Shown here: positions 1 to 8,754 of the stretch, one piece after another
Layout of the letters: each line of letters opens with the position of its first letter
How positions within the stretch are numbered: position 1 is the first letter of the stretch
The notes under the pieces: model-generated
Told to the model about the DNA's origin: nothing
The model's database searches: none
The model's input: only the letters and a program-made list of their open reading frames with translations
Program-made: the position numbers and the translations under genes
NCBI RefSeq assembly: GCF_000524195.1
Contig: NW_020170543.1
Location: forward strand, 90,272-118,290
Source of the DNA: Echinococcus granulosus
Lineage: Eukaryota; Platyhelminthes; Cestoda; Cyclophyllidea; Taeniidae
Direction of reading: 5' to 3'
DNA: 28,019 bases

Positions 1-327
1 CAACTGTAGATGTGATTTGACCAAACCTCCTTGTCACCAGGTTGGCAACCGAGCCCCAGGAGACTGGAAAGGGTCACGTAGTTGATAGTGCAACAAAAAT
101 GTGCGTCGCTAACTCCTAGCTTATAACAGGGACGACAACCTTGAATACCCATTCCGAATTGTCTCCTGGTAGCCCCATTTTCCCTTAAGTAAGTATTTTT
201 TTCCATCTACTTCTCTTTCACGCGTGTTTGGCGCATGATTATGCACTCCAAATACTAACTTTGCCTACCTTCTCTAAATATGAATGACATCCAGATCTCG
301 TCTTCAATTTATTTCACCCCTATCCAG

Positions 328-653
328 CCAGAACACGTTCTAACGTTGGAACAGAAGGCAGAACTGCTGCCACCCCTACTACAGCAGTGCCGACAACCTC
401 CACCGACATTTCCAGCTTCGGGAAGGTGTTGAGAGCTCAGTTGAAGGAAAAAACGACTGATGTGTCCGATTACACGTTGGACTACGGTTACGAAGGTGCC
501 AGTGATGAGGAGGGCTTCACCGCTGAAGCCGCGTCCAGCCTAGTCCATCCTGAAACCTCATCTGGATTCAACGGTAGTGGAGAGCCATTCGGTGACACAT
601 TTGATGCGCTATACCAACTCTCGGATAGGGAGCATTTTTCCAGAGATAACTAG
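328..653 (+). CDS. Probable terminal exon of an unidentified upstream gene (partial)
   Basis: An open frame runs from a likely acceptor (tatccag, ending at 327) to a TAG at 651-653. It encodes about 107 acidic, Ser/Thr-rich residues, including SSFGKVLRAQLKEKTTD and DYTLDYGYEGASDEEG. There is no ATG, so it must be joined to exons further left. A possible preceding mini-exon is 130-168, which ends before GTAGCC and leaves one base, the phase this exon needs; that donor is weak. An AATAAA at 801-806 follows the stop and could end the transcript. I do not recognise the protein. It could instead be a 5' exon of the LIM gene, but no donor with the right phase is visible before the stop. Codon use looks coding. 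Confidence 0.42.
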
Positions 654-2510
654 TGATAACTTTCCACTGTCACGTAGCCTACAATGTTTGTGTGAATACT
701 TCACTACCTTTAATCAGTCTGAATAATTTTAGGGGTACAAATATTGGGAGGACTTTAATTTTGACGAAAACCGTAAGTCCAGGAAGGCCGTTAGCATGCC
801 AATAAACTGGGATATCTTTTTCCCAATCTCCCTCTGAACTTCCAAGTGGAATTCCCCTACAAATCCTTTCCGTGTTACCATTTTTCAGTAGCCGTCAAAT
901 GAGAGTGGTTTATTTTACTTGATTGGGTGCATTGCTACTGATACATGGAGATGACGAAGTTTGGAAGAGGAAGAGTCGGAGGGCCTTGTCGACTGGATGC
1001 CGACACAGGTGCTCCTCTTAGTCATCCTTACACTTTAATTGCATTGTGTCCTCACGTGAGCTGCAGCTAACTGTGAGAAGAGGTCGAAGGTGAAATGATG
1101 AGGTGGGTCTAGTCCCCTGCAGGGCAAACACTGTCGAAGAAGACTTCATATGGAGAACTATTTTGAAGACTAGAAAACGTATTCTGTATGTTTGTTGCTT
1201 GCATTGTCAACATTGACCTAAAAGCAATTTTCCGTTTGGAGAAGCGTAGTAAAGCCTTCTTTGAGGTCAGGTGTGATTCATTCGGACTCGATCTCACTCC
1301 ACTAGCAGTCATTGCGTAAAATTCGCAATTGGGGACTTGGCAATGTTACAACTCTCCTGTGGTGAGTCTCCACGGATTTATCCAGCCCATATTTGACATT
1401 GGGCTTACCTTAAACTCGACCAAAGCAAAAATGTGGAAGAGAGGTTCACTACTTTAGTTTAGATTTCGCGGACACCCGAGGCTCTGCTTTTGTACCTCCA
1501 CCCCAAACCGTTTTGTGCGTCGATAGTACGCATTCTATCTTCTTTTGTCTTTCGGGAGTCCCGGGGATGCTGCATTGATGGCAGCGATCTGCGGAACTTA
1601 GGCTAGTAGTGATTCCTAAAAATCCCATTGGCTGGTCAACAACCAATCATCAGCCAGTTTGGAATTGACAGGAAACTTTATTTTGCTTACAATTTTAATT
1701 GGGTAGGGATGGCTAGCTGATGGCTAATTTAGGCATAAATCATTTATAGAAAAGCGAATCACGAGTCATCCCCCACGCAATCTAGCGGTGTTCCCATAGA
1801 GTGCATCCCAAAGCCTTCCCTGAAGACAAAAAAGAAGGCATAATGCTAGGAGGGATATGTAGTACCGATGTACAGCAGGGCTTGGGGGGCTACTGGGATG
1901 GTTCGGAGGTCAGACTGTCAGGGAAATGTGAAATGGCGGAACTCCCCAACGTGTTCATCTCCGGCGCTACCCTTGATCGACCTTCCACCTCAGCTATCAC
2001 AACGTAATCGATGCCGTAAGGTAAACACCCTGGAGCCAACCGTACTAGTCACATCAAATTTCCATGCAATTGGGAGGGTGCCTGACCACAACGTCACTGA
2101 TGCTTCTTGGCATTCTATCTGATCTGGAGTTTCGTCCTGTTGAATGGAAACTGTATTAGTGGAAGGAAGAATGTACTGGCTATCTCGTATGCCTATCACA
2201 AGGTGGAAGGAACGCTGATCTAAAAGCAGAGTCACATAATAAGGAATGTGGTTTAACAGTTTCGTGGGAATAAGGTTTTGTGTCTATTCCTCCTAGACCC
2301 TTTTTTCTCACTTCAGTTCTCCCCAGCCACATCTATCTAATTTTTAGCCAGGGAAGGTAGAAGTTGAGGAGGTCTTGCGTGTTCACCCAATTGACATTCT
2401 CATGCAGGTATGGTAGACAGCTTCGAAATTAGTTTTTCTAGGAGGTTCAAGGCTAGTGTCGCTTCAGTCGTCGATAGCTCCCTTGCAGACGACGGGGTTG
2501 GCGTAGTCAC
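654..2510. other. Noncoding stretch, likely 3' UTR then intergenic
   Basis: The first 150 bases look like the 3' UTR of the exon ending at 653, with AATAAA at 801-806. Short open frames beyond that overlap one another and have no convincing codon bias, splice borders or recognisable motifs. I see no RNA gene or mobile element. Confidence 0.4.
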
Positions 2511-2717
2511 CGGAGGTAGACGTCACCCTCAGCCCTTTCGTTTGGGTGTTGCCGTCGGCTCCCCCATTGGCGGCTTAGCACTCGGTAATCGAAATTAGGA
2601 TCGGGTTTGCTTTCCGCTACCACCATTGTAGTGCCTTGGGTGGAATATGCATTATCGACGTACGGAAGGTCTGGGGAGCTACTAACGTGGTCCGGTGGCT
2701 GGGCCGCATAGTTAAGC
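2511..2717 (-). CDS. Candidate exon of an unidentified minus-strand gene
   Basis: Read on the minus strand, a pyrimidine-rich stretch ending in taacag (AG at 2719-2718) opens a 207-base frame of 68 codons. It ends at CTCCG before GTGACT (GT at 2510-2509). The peptide starts LNYAAQPPDHVSSSPDLPYV and ends RAEGDVYL, with balanced composition and no low-complexity runs. GC is clearly higher than in the flanks. I found no neighbouring exon to join it to and no family resemblance. It may be a true exon of an antisense gene, a decayed gene fragment or a chance open frame. Confidence 0.3.
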
Positions 2718-3191
2718 CTGTTACCAAAGCCAAGAGTTGAGCAAACAGTTAAAGGTTTGCAGTGCAACCAGAATTCCGTCTTACCCCAATTCAGTAATTT
2801 AAATTTCTTGCATCAGACAAAAGTCGAAAGCTTGCTTCAGTTTAATCGAGAACACACTAAGTCTATTGCGGCCAGTAGAAAATGGGGACCATCAATTTGT
2901 CTTAAAAGGGCTTCTTTTTTGTCAAATTTACGGAGGGATTTTTGAACAATAAATATCAGGAAGTATGCCAAGGCCAAACGATTAATAAGGGTAATTAATA
3001 TTACCCTTCAAAGTTGATATTTGGCATAAATATCATGAAATGGGAATAGCCTTGATGCATTACTCAGGGCCTGACGTTACCCCTCTTGAAGAGAGCGATG
3101 CCTCCTCATGAGTGCCACCAATGGCGTAGGCGAATTAAATCATTATCTCCTCACAGCCAATGAGAACACGTGAAAAAGCTATCGATCGTAC
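2718..3191. other. AT-rich upstream region of the LIM gene
   Basis: No gene is visible. The stretch holds an imperfect foldback at 2964-3028. It then passes into a CpG-dense segment that begins just before the first exon of the LIM gene, so it is the likely place for that gene's upstream control region. Confidence 0.35.
2964..3028. repeat. Imperfect inverted repeat (foldback)
   Basis: The outer arms tatgccaa (2964-2971) and ttggcata (3021-3028) are exact reverse complements. The inner arms agggtaat and attaccct pair around a 4-base taat loop. The middle pairs poorly, giving a hairpin of about 65 bases with an internal loop. It could be a small foldback element remnant or a structured RNA. 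AT-rich DNA also makes such arms by chance. Confidence 0.35.
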
Positions 3192-3500
3192 ATGGGCGTG
3201 TGTAAATACGCGCGCCAAGAGGCAAAGCCCTCGCACAGCGTGCGCACGTACCACCGCGCGGCGGTGATTGGTTGCTATCACTCACGCGCACGCTATCGAC
3301 TGAACGCAACGCCGTTTAACTACAGCGGCAGTAGGCACACACAGGCCTTGCCTGACAGACTTTATTCCGTGCTGGTAGCAGAGGCAGCTGCAATCGCACA
3401 GATGGGCGATCGTTTTTACGGCAGAAGGTTGTCCACCCTGTCTAGTGAGTTCAATGAACGAGCCGCGCCCAGGACCACAGACGGGAGGAAATATCATCAC
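3180..3500 (+). promoter_or_regulatory. CpG-dense segment around the first exon of the LIM gene
   Basis: CpG dinucleotides cluster here (runs such as cgcgcgcc, cgcacagcgtgcgcacg, ccgcgcggcgg) in an otherwise AT-rich, CpG-poor neighbourhood. This coincides with the first coding exon and probable 5' UTR. I infer a promoter-proximal region. I see no clear TATA box. Confidence 0.3.
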
Positions 3501-3530
3501 GCTGTGAAGCCAGCACCGCTTTACGCCCAA
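3402..3530 (+). CDS. LIM gene exon 1 (start-codon exon)
   Basis: The frame ends CTT TAC GCC CAA before the strong donor GTGAGT at 3531. This joins in phase 0 to the next exon, giving KPAPLYAQ then LSELYPM. The first ATG near the donor is at 3402, with G at +4. The same frame is open back to an ATG at 3192, which would add 70 residues (GVCKYARQEAKPS onward). The 5' part is CpG-rich and may be untranslated. Confidence 0.6.
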
Positions 3531-6500
3531 GTGAGTGCCTCTGCCTCATTATTGATACAATTTGGATTTGGTTGTTGGTAAGATGGTAATACAGAGGTCT
3601 GTTAAAGGTTCTCTTGAACTACTAACAGGTAAGACCTTATTAACAGCAATAAACTAGATCCATGCAGCCAACAGTGACGAGGTTGTAAGTTATTTTGAAT
3701 AGAATAATAATATGTTTCATATCGTCCTTATTCTTTCCTCACTTGAATGCTTTAGATTGAAGTTATCCTAGACGTTTTTCGGGAATTTAGTGCAGTTGTC
3801 AGAAGCGCTCGACCTTAGTGGTCTGCCGCGATTATGATACATAAATCACGTATCTCTTATCCACCTGAGGTTTACCCCAATCGCTAAGATCGTCACTAAC
3901 CTCCCCTATGCATAAACTTGTGAGAATAGCGAAAATTAGCAAGGGTTTAAGACAGTTTTATCACAACAGCGTAATAACAGTCATTTAAGCGTCATTATAC
4001 CGGCGGTCTTCTTCCTTAATAGTGCCGATTTAATCTCAAAACTAGTTTATATGTGCTGTCACCATATACGGGTGAAAGCCCTATTTTCTTATCCCAGCTC
4101 GTTTTCACAAGTATGCAACATGCGTTGTTTATCAGACCCTGAAAACTGATTACACCTAATCATGTGGTAAATAGATTGGCTAAGCTTACGGCAGTAAAGT
4201 AAATGTAGGATGGTCTTGGTCTGAGGTCAATTACACTTTTTTCTACAAATATTAATGACAACTGGCGTCATAGTACACCAGCAAAACACCTGGGATCTGT
4301 TGGTTTATTTTCCTATGGCTTGGATAGAGAACAGGCTAAATCTGAATTGCTTGGAACCCCAGTTATTGGAGGTTGGATAACTCAATGAGGTTTTCATCTA
4401 TTACCTTTTGTTGCTAGGGTATAGAAGCGAAAATAAAAGTTGGAAGATAATATTTGATCTGGTGAGCCATTATAAGGTAGGTATTGCACGTCATGGACAG
4501 TAAGGTCAGGATATTTAACCCTTTGGTGCTTCAAATAATGTATCTATTACCAAACCTTAAAAATATTCCTTTTTCATGATTTTCCACCCTGAACCCTAAA
4601 AATATGGCATCTGTGGAGGTTCTTTGAAAATAAAACCTGCTTACTACACACAATGTAATGTGTAAAACAAGATGCAATTGGAATTGTAATTTTCCCGCTC
4701 ACAACAAAACGCTGAACGAGAACCCAGCAAATAAAAGGTACTCTCAGGTGGTTGTTTACATACTGTTAATTAAGACGACATTCTCAATGCACTGAGGTCG
4801 AAGTGAAAGCATCGGTAGTCATGACGTCCATTTTGCATGAAGATTATGTTTGTAAACTGAAAAGTAGTTTACTTTGGGTATCTTCGATTATGCGCTCGGG
4901 ATATTTACAAATTCAGTTGACACGCGCTATCATTGCTAATCCACTACCCCTGCGTGCTACTGCTCTGTCGCCCAGTTGTCGGAGCTGTACCCAATGCGCG
5001 CGCATTCGGGGAGTCCTGGTGACTTTCGTTATCACCCCACAGCTGACATCAAAATGCCAGGCTCTGGTCTGACTGCTCACAGTCAAGGACGAATTGGTGG
5101 TGGTGTTAGTGGAGGTGGAGTATCCATTCCAGTCCTCCACCTCGACTCACCGGACTACTACACTGGACGCAGTGGGGTCTACACGGGCCGTTTGTCGGGC
5201 AACAGTGGGGGGAGTTATCGAACGGGCGGTGTACTGCGAAAATCCAGTCCAACCATCACCAGCCCCACTTCATTTCCCACGGATCCTGAAGCGGAAGTTG
5301 ACGCTCTCACGGATGCTCTCATGCAGAAGATGGAAACACCCAGGTCTGGCGCCATCATGTCTCCACATGAGTCTGCAGCTGATGGTACTTCTTCACCGGG
5401 TATGCACATTAATTTATATTTGTAAAAGCGTGTTTCGCCTCGCAAAACTAGGGATTTGGTTAGCGTCTGATGCTTTTCAGGCTCTTCTATCCTGTCATAG
5501 AGCTGTAGAACCGGCTTTTTTTCTCAACCAGTTCTACTTGGCATATTGGACTTTGAAAACGACGTATTTCTTCACTGTTGAGTGGTTGAGTATGTTTGCC
5601 TGTTTCGTGGGTTAGAATAAACTGGGTCTGCGAGGCTGATTTCCTACAGTGAATACGTTTCACGAGAAGGTACGATTTTAAAAAAAAAACATCTGTCAAA
5701 GTGCGCAATGTAAAGTGGGACCGTTTTCTATTTTTGTTTCCCCTTTAAATTGCTTTGCTGTTTATTCGTCTATGTGAGGTATTTTTACAAGATGCTATCT
5801 AGTCGATCAATTCAAGAGAAGTGTGGGGTGATTTTATTTTTTGTTTCACTTCAGCTGGAAGCATTCGACGCGGGAGCGGTGGAGCCACCTTGCTACCGTC
5901 TCGTGTGACTCGACTTCAACAGCAGGCACAGCAACGCGTCGGTTCACCGATTACCGTCAGCAATAACAACAGTGGGAGTCCACTCACCGTGGGTAGTCCA
6001 CGAACCTCCTCCCCAACAAACTCATCAGCTTCCAGCGGGGCGACCGACTCCTATCTGCAGAACAACTGCTTCCGCTGTCGAAGACCTCTGATACCTCCGG
6101 AATCTGCCACCCTGGGACCGGGCACCCCTACTCCGCCCGTAGTCACCCTGACGGGCGCACTAGCAGTGCGTCTCCACGAGGCGTGCTTCACGTGCTACAT
6201 CTGTCGGACGAAGCTGAATCCTCAGGGCTACTATCACAGTCTGCATCGACTCCTCTGTCCAACCTGTGTCCGTGACGGTGCGGTGGAGTCGTGCAAGAAT
6301 TGCCGACGGCCGATTGGTGTGTTGTTTTAGTAATGAGAGTTATTCTCTGAAAACTGTCCCGTGTGGTCCCCTGGCCAAAATTCCAGACTATTCTCAACTT
6401 GAATAATCGTACATGGAAGGGAGGCATTTCATAACATACCCTAACGTCGAATCTTCCCAAATTTTTCGATCACATTGAAATAATCGACTAGACATTGTGA

Positions 6501-6898
6501 AGAACGAAGAGTAAATCGAGAATTTTGAGATTGATTTCACTAACCTCTCGATGGTGAGAGGATTTAATTTTTTCCATCTTTATTCAGGAGAGAGGATTGT
6601 TCGAGCACTGGGTGCACCCTACCACCCGGCCTGCTTTGTCTGCTCAGTGTGTCACACCCACTTGGACTCCAAGCCCTTTACTGTGGACGTGCACGGCCGT
6701 CCGCTGTGCCTGGACGACTTCCACAAACGCTTCGCACCGCGCTGTACCGCCTGCAATCGACCGATCGTGCCAGAGGCGGGTTCGCATGAGGCACGGCGGG
6801 TGGTGGTGGGCGACTCGAACTACCACCTCCTCTGTTGTGGTGTTAAGACAGCCGACTCCAGTGCCTCCACACCCACGCCTTCTATGGCTACTGCTTGA
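3402..6898 (+). CDS. Zyxin/LPP/Ajuba-type LIM-domain protein, four-exon gene with truncated third LIM domain
   Basis: Joined exons 3402-3530, 4976-5399, 5855-6316 and 6588-6898 give 441 residues. Every junction is phase-consistent (0, 1, 1). Residues 1-255 are low-complexity, Gly/Ser-rich linker, with a short EVDALTDALMQKMETP segment recalling the helical motif zyxin relatives carry ahead of their LIMs. LIM1 has Zn ligands C256, C259, H292, C295, C298, C301, C319, C322. LIM2 has C331, C334, H351, C354, C357, C360, C379, D382, including HGRPLC and FHKRFAPRC, typical of the zyxin family. LIM3 starts CTAC (391-394), continues PIVPEAG and reaches H418/C421, but then leaves the family pattern. Family members sit at focal adhesions and cell junctions, bind actin regulators and shuttle to the nucleus. 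Zyxin, LPP, TRIP6 and Ajuba subtypes cannot be told apart here. Translation may start earlier, at 3192 (511 residues). Confidence 0.82.
3531..4975 (+). other. LIM gene intron 1
   Basis: Donor GTGAGT at 3531. The acceptor is a long pyrimidine tract ending cgcccag at 4975. The intron is AT-rich, and I see no further exon, repeat family or RNA gene in it. Confidence 0.55.
4976..5399 (+). CDS. LIM gene exon 2 (low-complexity linker)
   Basis: Starts after cgcccag and ends CCG G before GTATGC (phase 1). It encodes Gly-rich (RIGGGVSGGGVSIPVLHL) and Tyr/Gly/Ser-rich sequence, then the acidic helical segment DPEAEVDALTDALMQKME. The single leftover G joins the next exon to make Ala. Confidence 0.75.
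5400..5854 (+). other. LIM gene intron 2
   Basis: Bounded by GTATGC and a T-rich tract ending cacttcag. Nothing else is visible apart from short A and T runs. Confidence 0.65.
5855..6316 (+). CDS. LIM gene exon 3 (LIM1 and start of LIM2)
   Basis: Encodes a Ser/Thr/Gln-rich linker, then LIM1. Between the first Cys pair and His of LIM1 lie 32 residues rich in Pro, Gly and Thr, where about 17 are usual. The exon ends CGG CCG ATT G before GTGTGT, inside LIM2, and joins in phase 1 to give RRPIGERIVRALGAPYHPAC. Confidence 0.85.
6588..6898 (+). CDS. LIM gene exon 4 (rest of LIM2, partial LIM3, stop)
   Basis: Acceptor tattcag ends at 6587. LIM2 is completed (YHPACFVCSVC, GRPLCLDDFHKRF). LIM3 begins CTACNRPIVPEAG and reaches NYHLLC, then reads CGVKTADSSASTPTPSMATA to a TGA at 6896-6898. 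The last four Zn ligands of LIM3 are absent in this frame. The following bases in another frame end HAFYGYCLR, which looks like the missing LIM tail. Confidence 0.85.
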
Positions 6899-7029
6899 GA
6901 TGAAAAAGAAAAACTAACGCCAAAGTCTTCAATTGGGCCTTGACATCTTCTCCCCCCTCCCCCCAACCTCCTCCTCCTCCTCTCCGGTCGCTCACTCACT
7001 CACTCACCCACTGACAATTTACTGAGAGA

Positions 7030-7035
7030 AATAAA
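7030..7035 (+). terminator. Poly(A) signal of the LIM gene
   Basis: A canonical AATAAA lies 132 bases after the stop codon, following a pyrimidine-rich 3' UTR. Cleavage would be expected shortly after. Confidence 0.6.
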
Positions 7036-7175
7036 GCACAAGCATCCTCTACGAATGCGGGCACGCGCGCAATCGTAGCACTGATACTTTTTGTGGTGGT
7101 GCTTGACCTTGGGACCCCTATTTTAGCTTACACCTGTACATGGTAAGGATGCAGAGAAACAAGATCACCTTAACT

Positions 7176-7181
7176 TTTATT
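7176..7181 (-). terminator. Possible macoilin poly(A) signal
   Basis: The minus strand reads AATAAA here. This is the first canonical hexamer I noticed after the macoilin stop at 7979, and it implies an 800-base 3' UTR. It lies only about 140 bases from the LIM-gene signal on the other strand. Variant signals nearer the stop are possible. Confidence 0.35.
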
Positions 7182-7384
7182 TCATAGGCCACCTCTGGTA
7201 GTTTTTTTCCCCATCCAGGTGGATCGACTTCTTTTAGCAAGAAAAAGCGGTGTGCAACGTGTCACACATTTGTGACGCTGGAAGAAGGATGGAAGGCGTC
7301 CTTGTCTCAGTGTTCTAAGGGTGGGATTTCGAACATCAAGATGTCTTAGGGCCCTCACAGGTGTAAAAATCTGTTTTACCTAGT

Positions 7385-7431
7385 TGACTGCTAACAAGGT
7401 GCGTGCTTTGCACCTTCGGGGAAACAGTCAG
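7385..7431. ncRNA. Stem-loop with nested pairing between the convergent genes
   Basis: The inner stem aaggtgc (7396-7402) and gcacctt (7410-7416) pairs perfectly around a 7-base loop. The outer arms tgactg (7385-7390) and cagtca (7426-7431) also pair, giving a two-tier hairpin. The surrounding 170 bases are GC-richer than the flanks. I looked for hammerhead core motifs and did not find a full set. It may be a UTR structure, an element remnant or chance. Confidence 0.25.
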
Positions 7432-7978
7432 GAGGATGGCGCAACCGCGGACTTCACCCGGGAGCCGTCATAGAGCACGCAAGTGGTGAAGGTGGCAGCC
7501 TCTGCTCCGGAAATTAAAAGCGCTCGACTTAAGCGAACCTAGCTGCGCGACAGGGTCACTAAGTACTCGAGAAGTGGTCAATTATAAGAGCTTTGAAGTG
7601 GCATTCCTGGAACACCGACACAGAAGAGAGTAATTCACGTAAGCACAATTCGAAGAAGGACTCGGGAGCACCAAAGCAAGAAAAAGCCACAACCCAATGC
7701 AGAACGCAATGATTCCCCCCTACCCCAAAAAATAATCGGAAATCTGGGTAATAAAACATCATATCATCGAAGTATCCACCTTTTGTGATAAATGTATGCA
7801 TATGGAGCGACGATACGGTAGTCGAGGGAAAAAGCGCGCATAAGCAGAGAGGAACCAGAAGGAGAGGATCAGTTGATAAGGTAGAAGTGTTTATGCGGTA
7901 AGAAGAGAGCTAGAGAGAGAGACAGAGGGATACAGAAATGCAGCACATGGCAGAGCCTTGGACACATGCACACATGCA

Positions 7979-8754
7979 CTAACCCCCTGTCTTTCCCGCT
8001 CCCATCACCTCCTCTCCCATTACCCCACCACCGCCGTTTGCCGCGTCACTTTCAGTCTCGACCACCGCACCAGGACTGATCTGAGGCAGGCTCTCCGGTT
8101 CTACTGAAATCGCACCGACGATGTCACGCGAAGGCGGACTAATCGGTGGGGGCTGTTGTGGTGGTGGTGCTCGCTGAGACGGCTGTGGCGGTGACTGTGG
8201 TTGGGGTGGTGGACCGTTCGCTGCCCCTGCCATCGCCAACTGGGTCCTCAGTTTGGACAAGAACTCTGGAGGAGAGAGACTGTTTGAAGCCACCTCTAGA
8301 TCCACCTCAGCATTGGTATCGAATCTCGGAGGTGGCGGTAGCGGTGGTTGAATTGCACTTTTATCCTCCCGTGTACTCATGAGAACATTGAGCACAGCAC
8401 TGGTGCTTTCAGAGCGCAGCCGATGCTGCTGCTGCTGCTGCTGCTGGTGATGATGTTCAGAAAATGCGACAGAATTGGCCGCGGAGGAGGTGGGGAAGGG
8501 TGGCCAGCCGCTCCCTCCACCGAAATTAAAATCGTTGTCAGCAGAACGAGGTGGGAAAAGACTACTTCCGCTCCCACCACCTGCACTGGTGGTATTGAGG
8601 AAACTTGTGGAAGTACGTGGATGACCTCCACCCCTTCCGTCAGGTCCTGAGGAGGCGTCTGATGCAAGGATGATATTGAAAGGACTGTTTGGATTCATCA
8701 TATCCAACCGCATATGTAGATCCACTATTTGGTACTCCTTCCGCGTTAATGTGG
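7979..8754 (-). CDS. MACO1: Macoilin exon 12 (end of coil and long disordered tail)
   Basis: Acceptor cttttacag. The split codon gives Ser, then TLTRKEYQIVDLHMRLDMMN, matching the family's Q-K-D-Q-E-I-x-D-L-K end of the coil. About 240 further residues are low-complexity: Gly/Ser, HHHQQQQQQQH, a Pro-rich run (PQPQSPPQPSQRAPPPQQPP) and a Gly/Glu end before TAG at 7981-7979. Vertebrate macoilin ends within about 50 residues of this point. Confidence 0.9.

Larger units (their letters stand above)
6899..7978. other. Intergenic region between convergent genes, with both 3' UTRs
   Basis: The left part is the LIM-gene 3' UTR: a C/T-rich run at 6947-6988, ACTC repeats near 6990-7012, and AATAAA at 7030. 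The right part should be the macoilin 3' UTR. A possible minus-strand AATAAA lies at 7181-7176, about 800 bases past the stop. A GC-richer structured segment sits at 7385-7560. No protein gene is visible. Confidence 0.5.

Noticed and set aside
5821..5854. Start of a protein at 5821
   Set aside because: This is the T-rich end of an intron; the splice phase from 5399 fits exactly.
6551..6587. ATG at 6551 as the start of a separate short LIM protein
   Set aside because: The bases from 6551 to 6587 are intron with a pyrimidine tract and acceptor. The LIM2 motif is continuous only when joined to 6316.
6899..7030. A fifth LIM-gene exon completing LIM3 downstream
   Set aside because: The sequence after the stop is pyrimidine-rich UTR with a poly(A) signal and no Cys-pair coding stretch.
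7380..7440. Hammerhead ribozyme (common in flatworm repeats)
   Set aside because: A GAAAC is present, but no CTGANGA box is placed to complete the core on either strand.
8146..8650. Plus-strand frames rich in Val and Leu
   Set aside because: They are antisense translations of the low-complexity macoilin tail.
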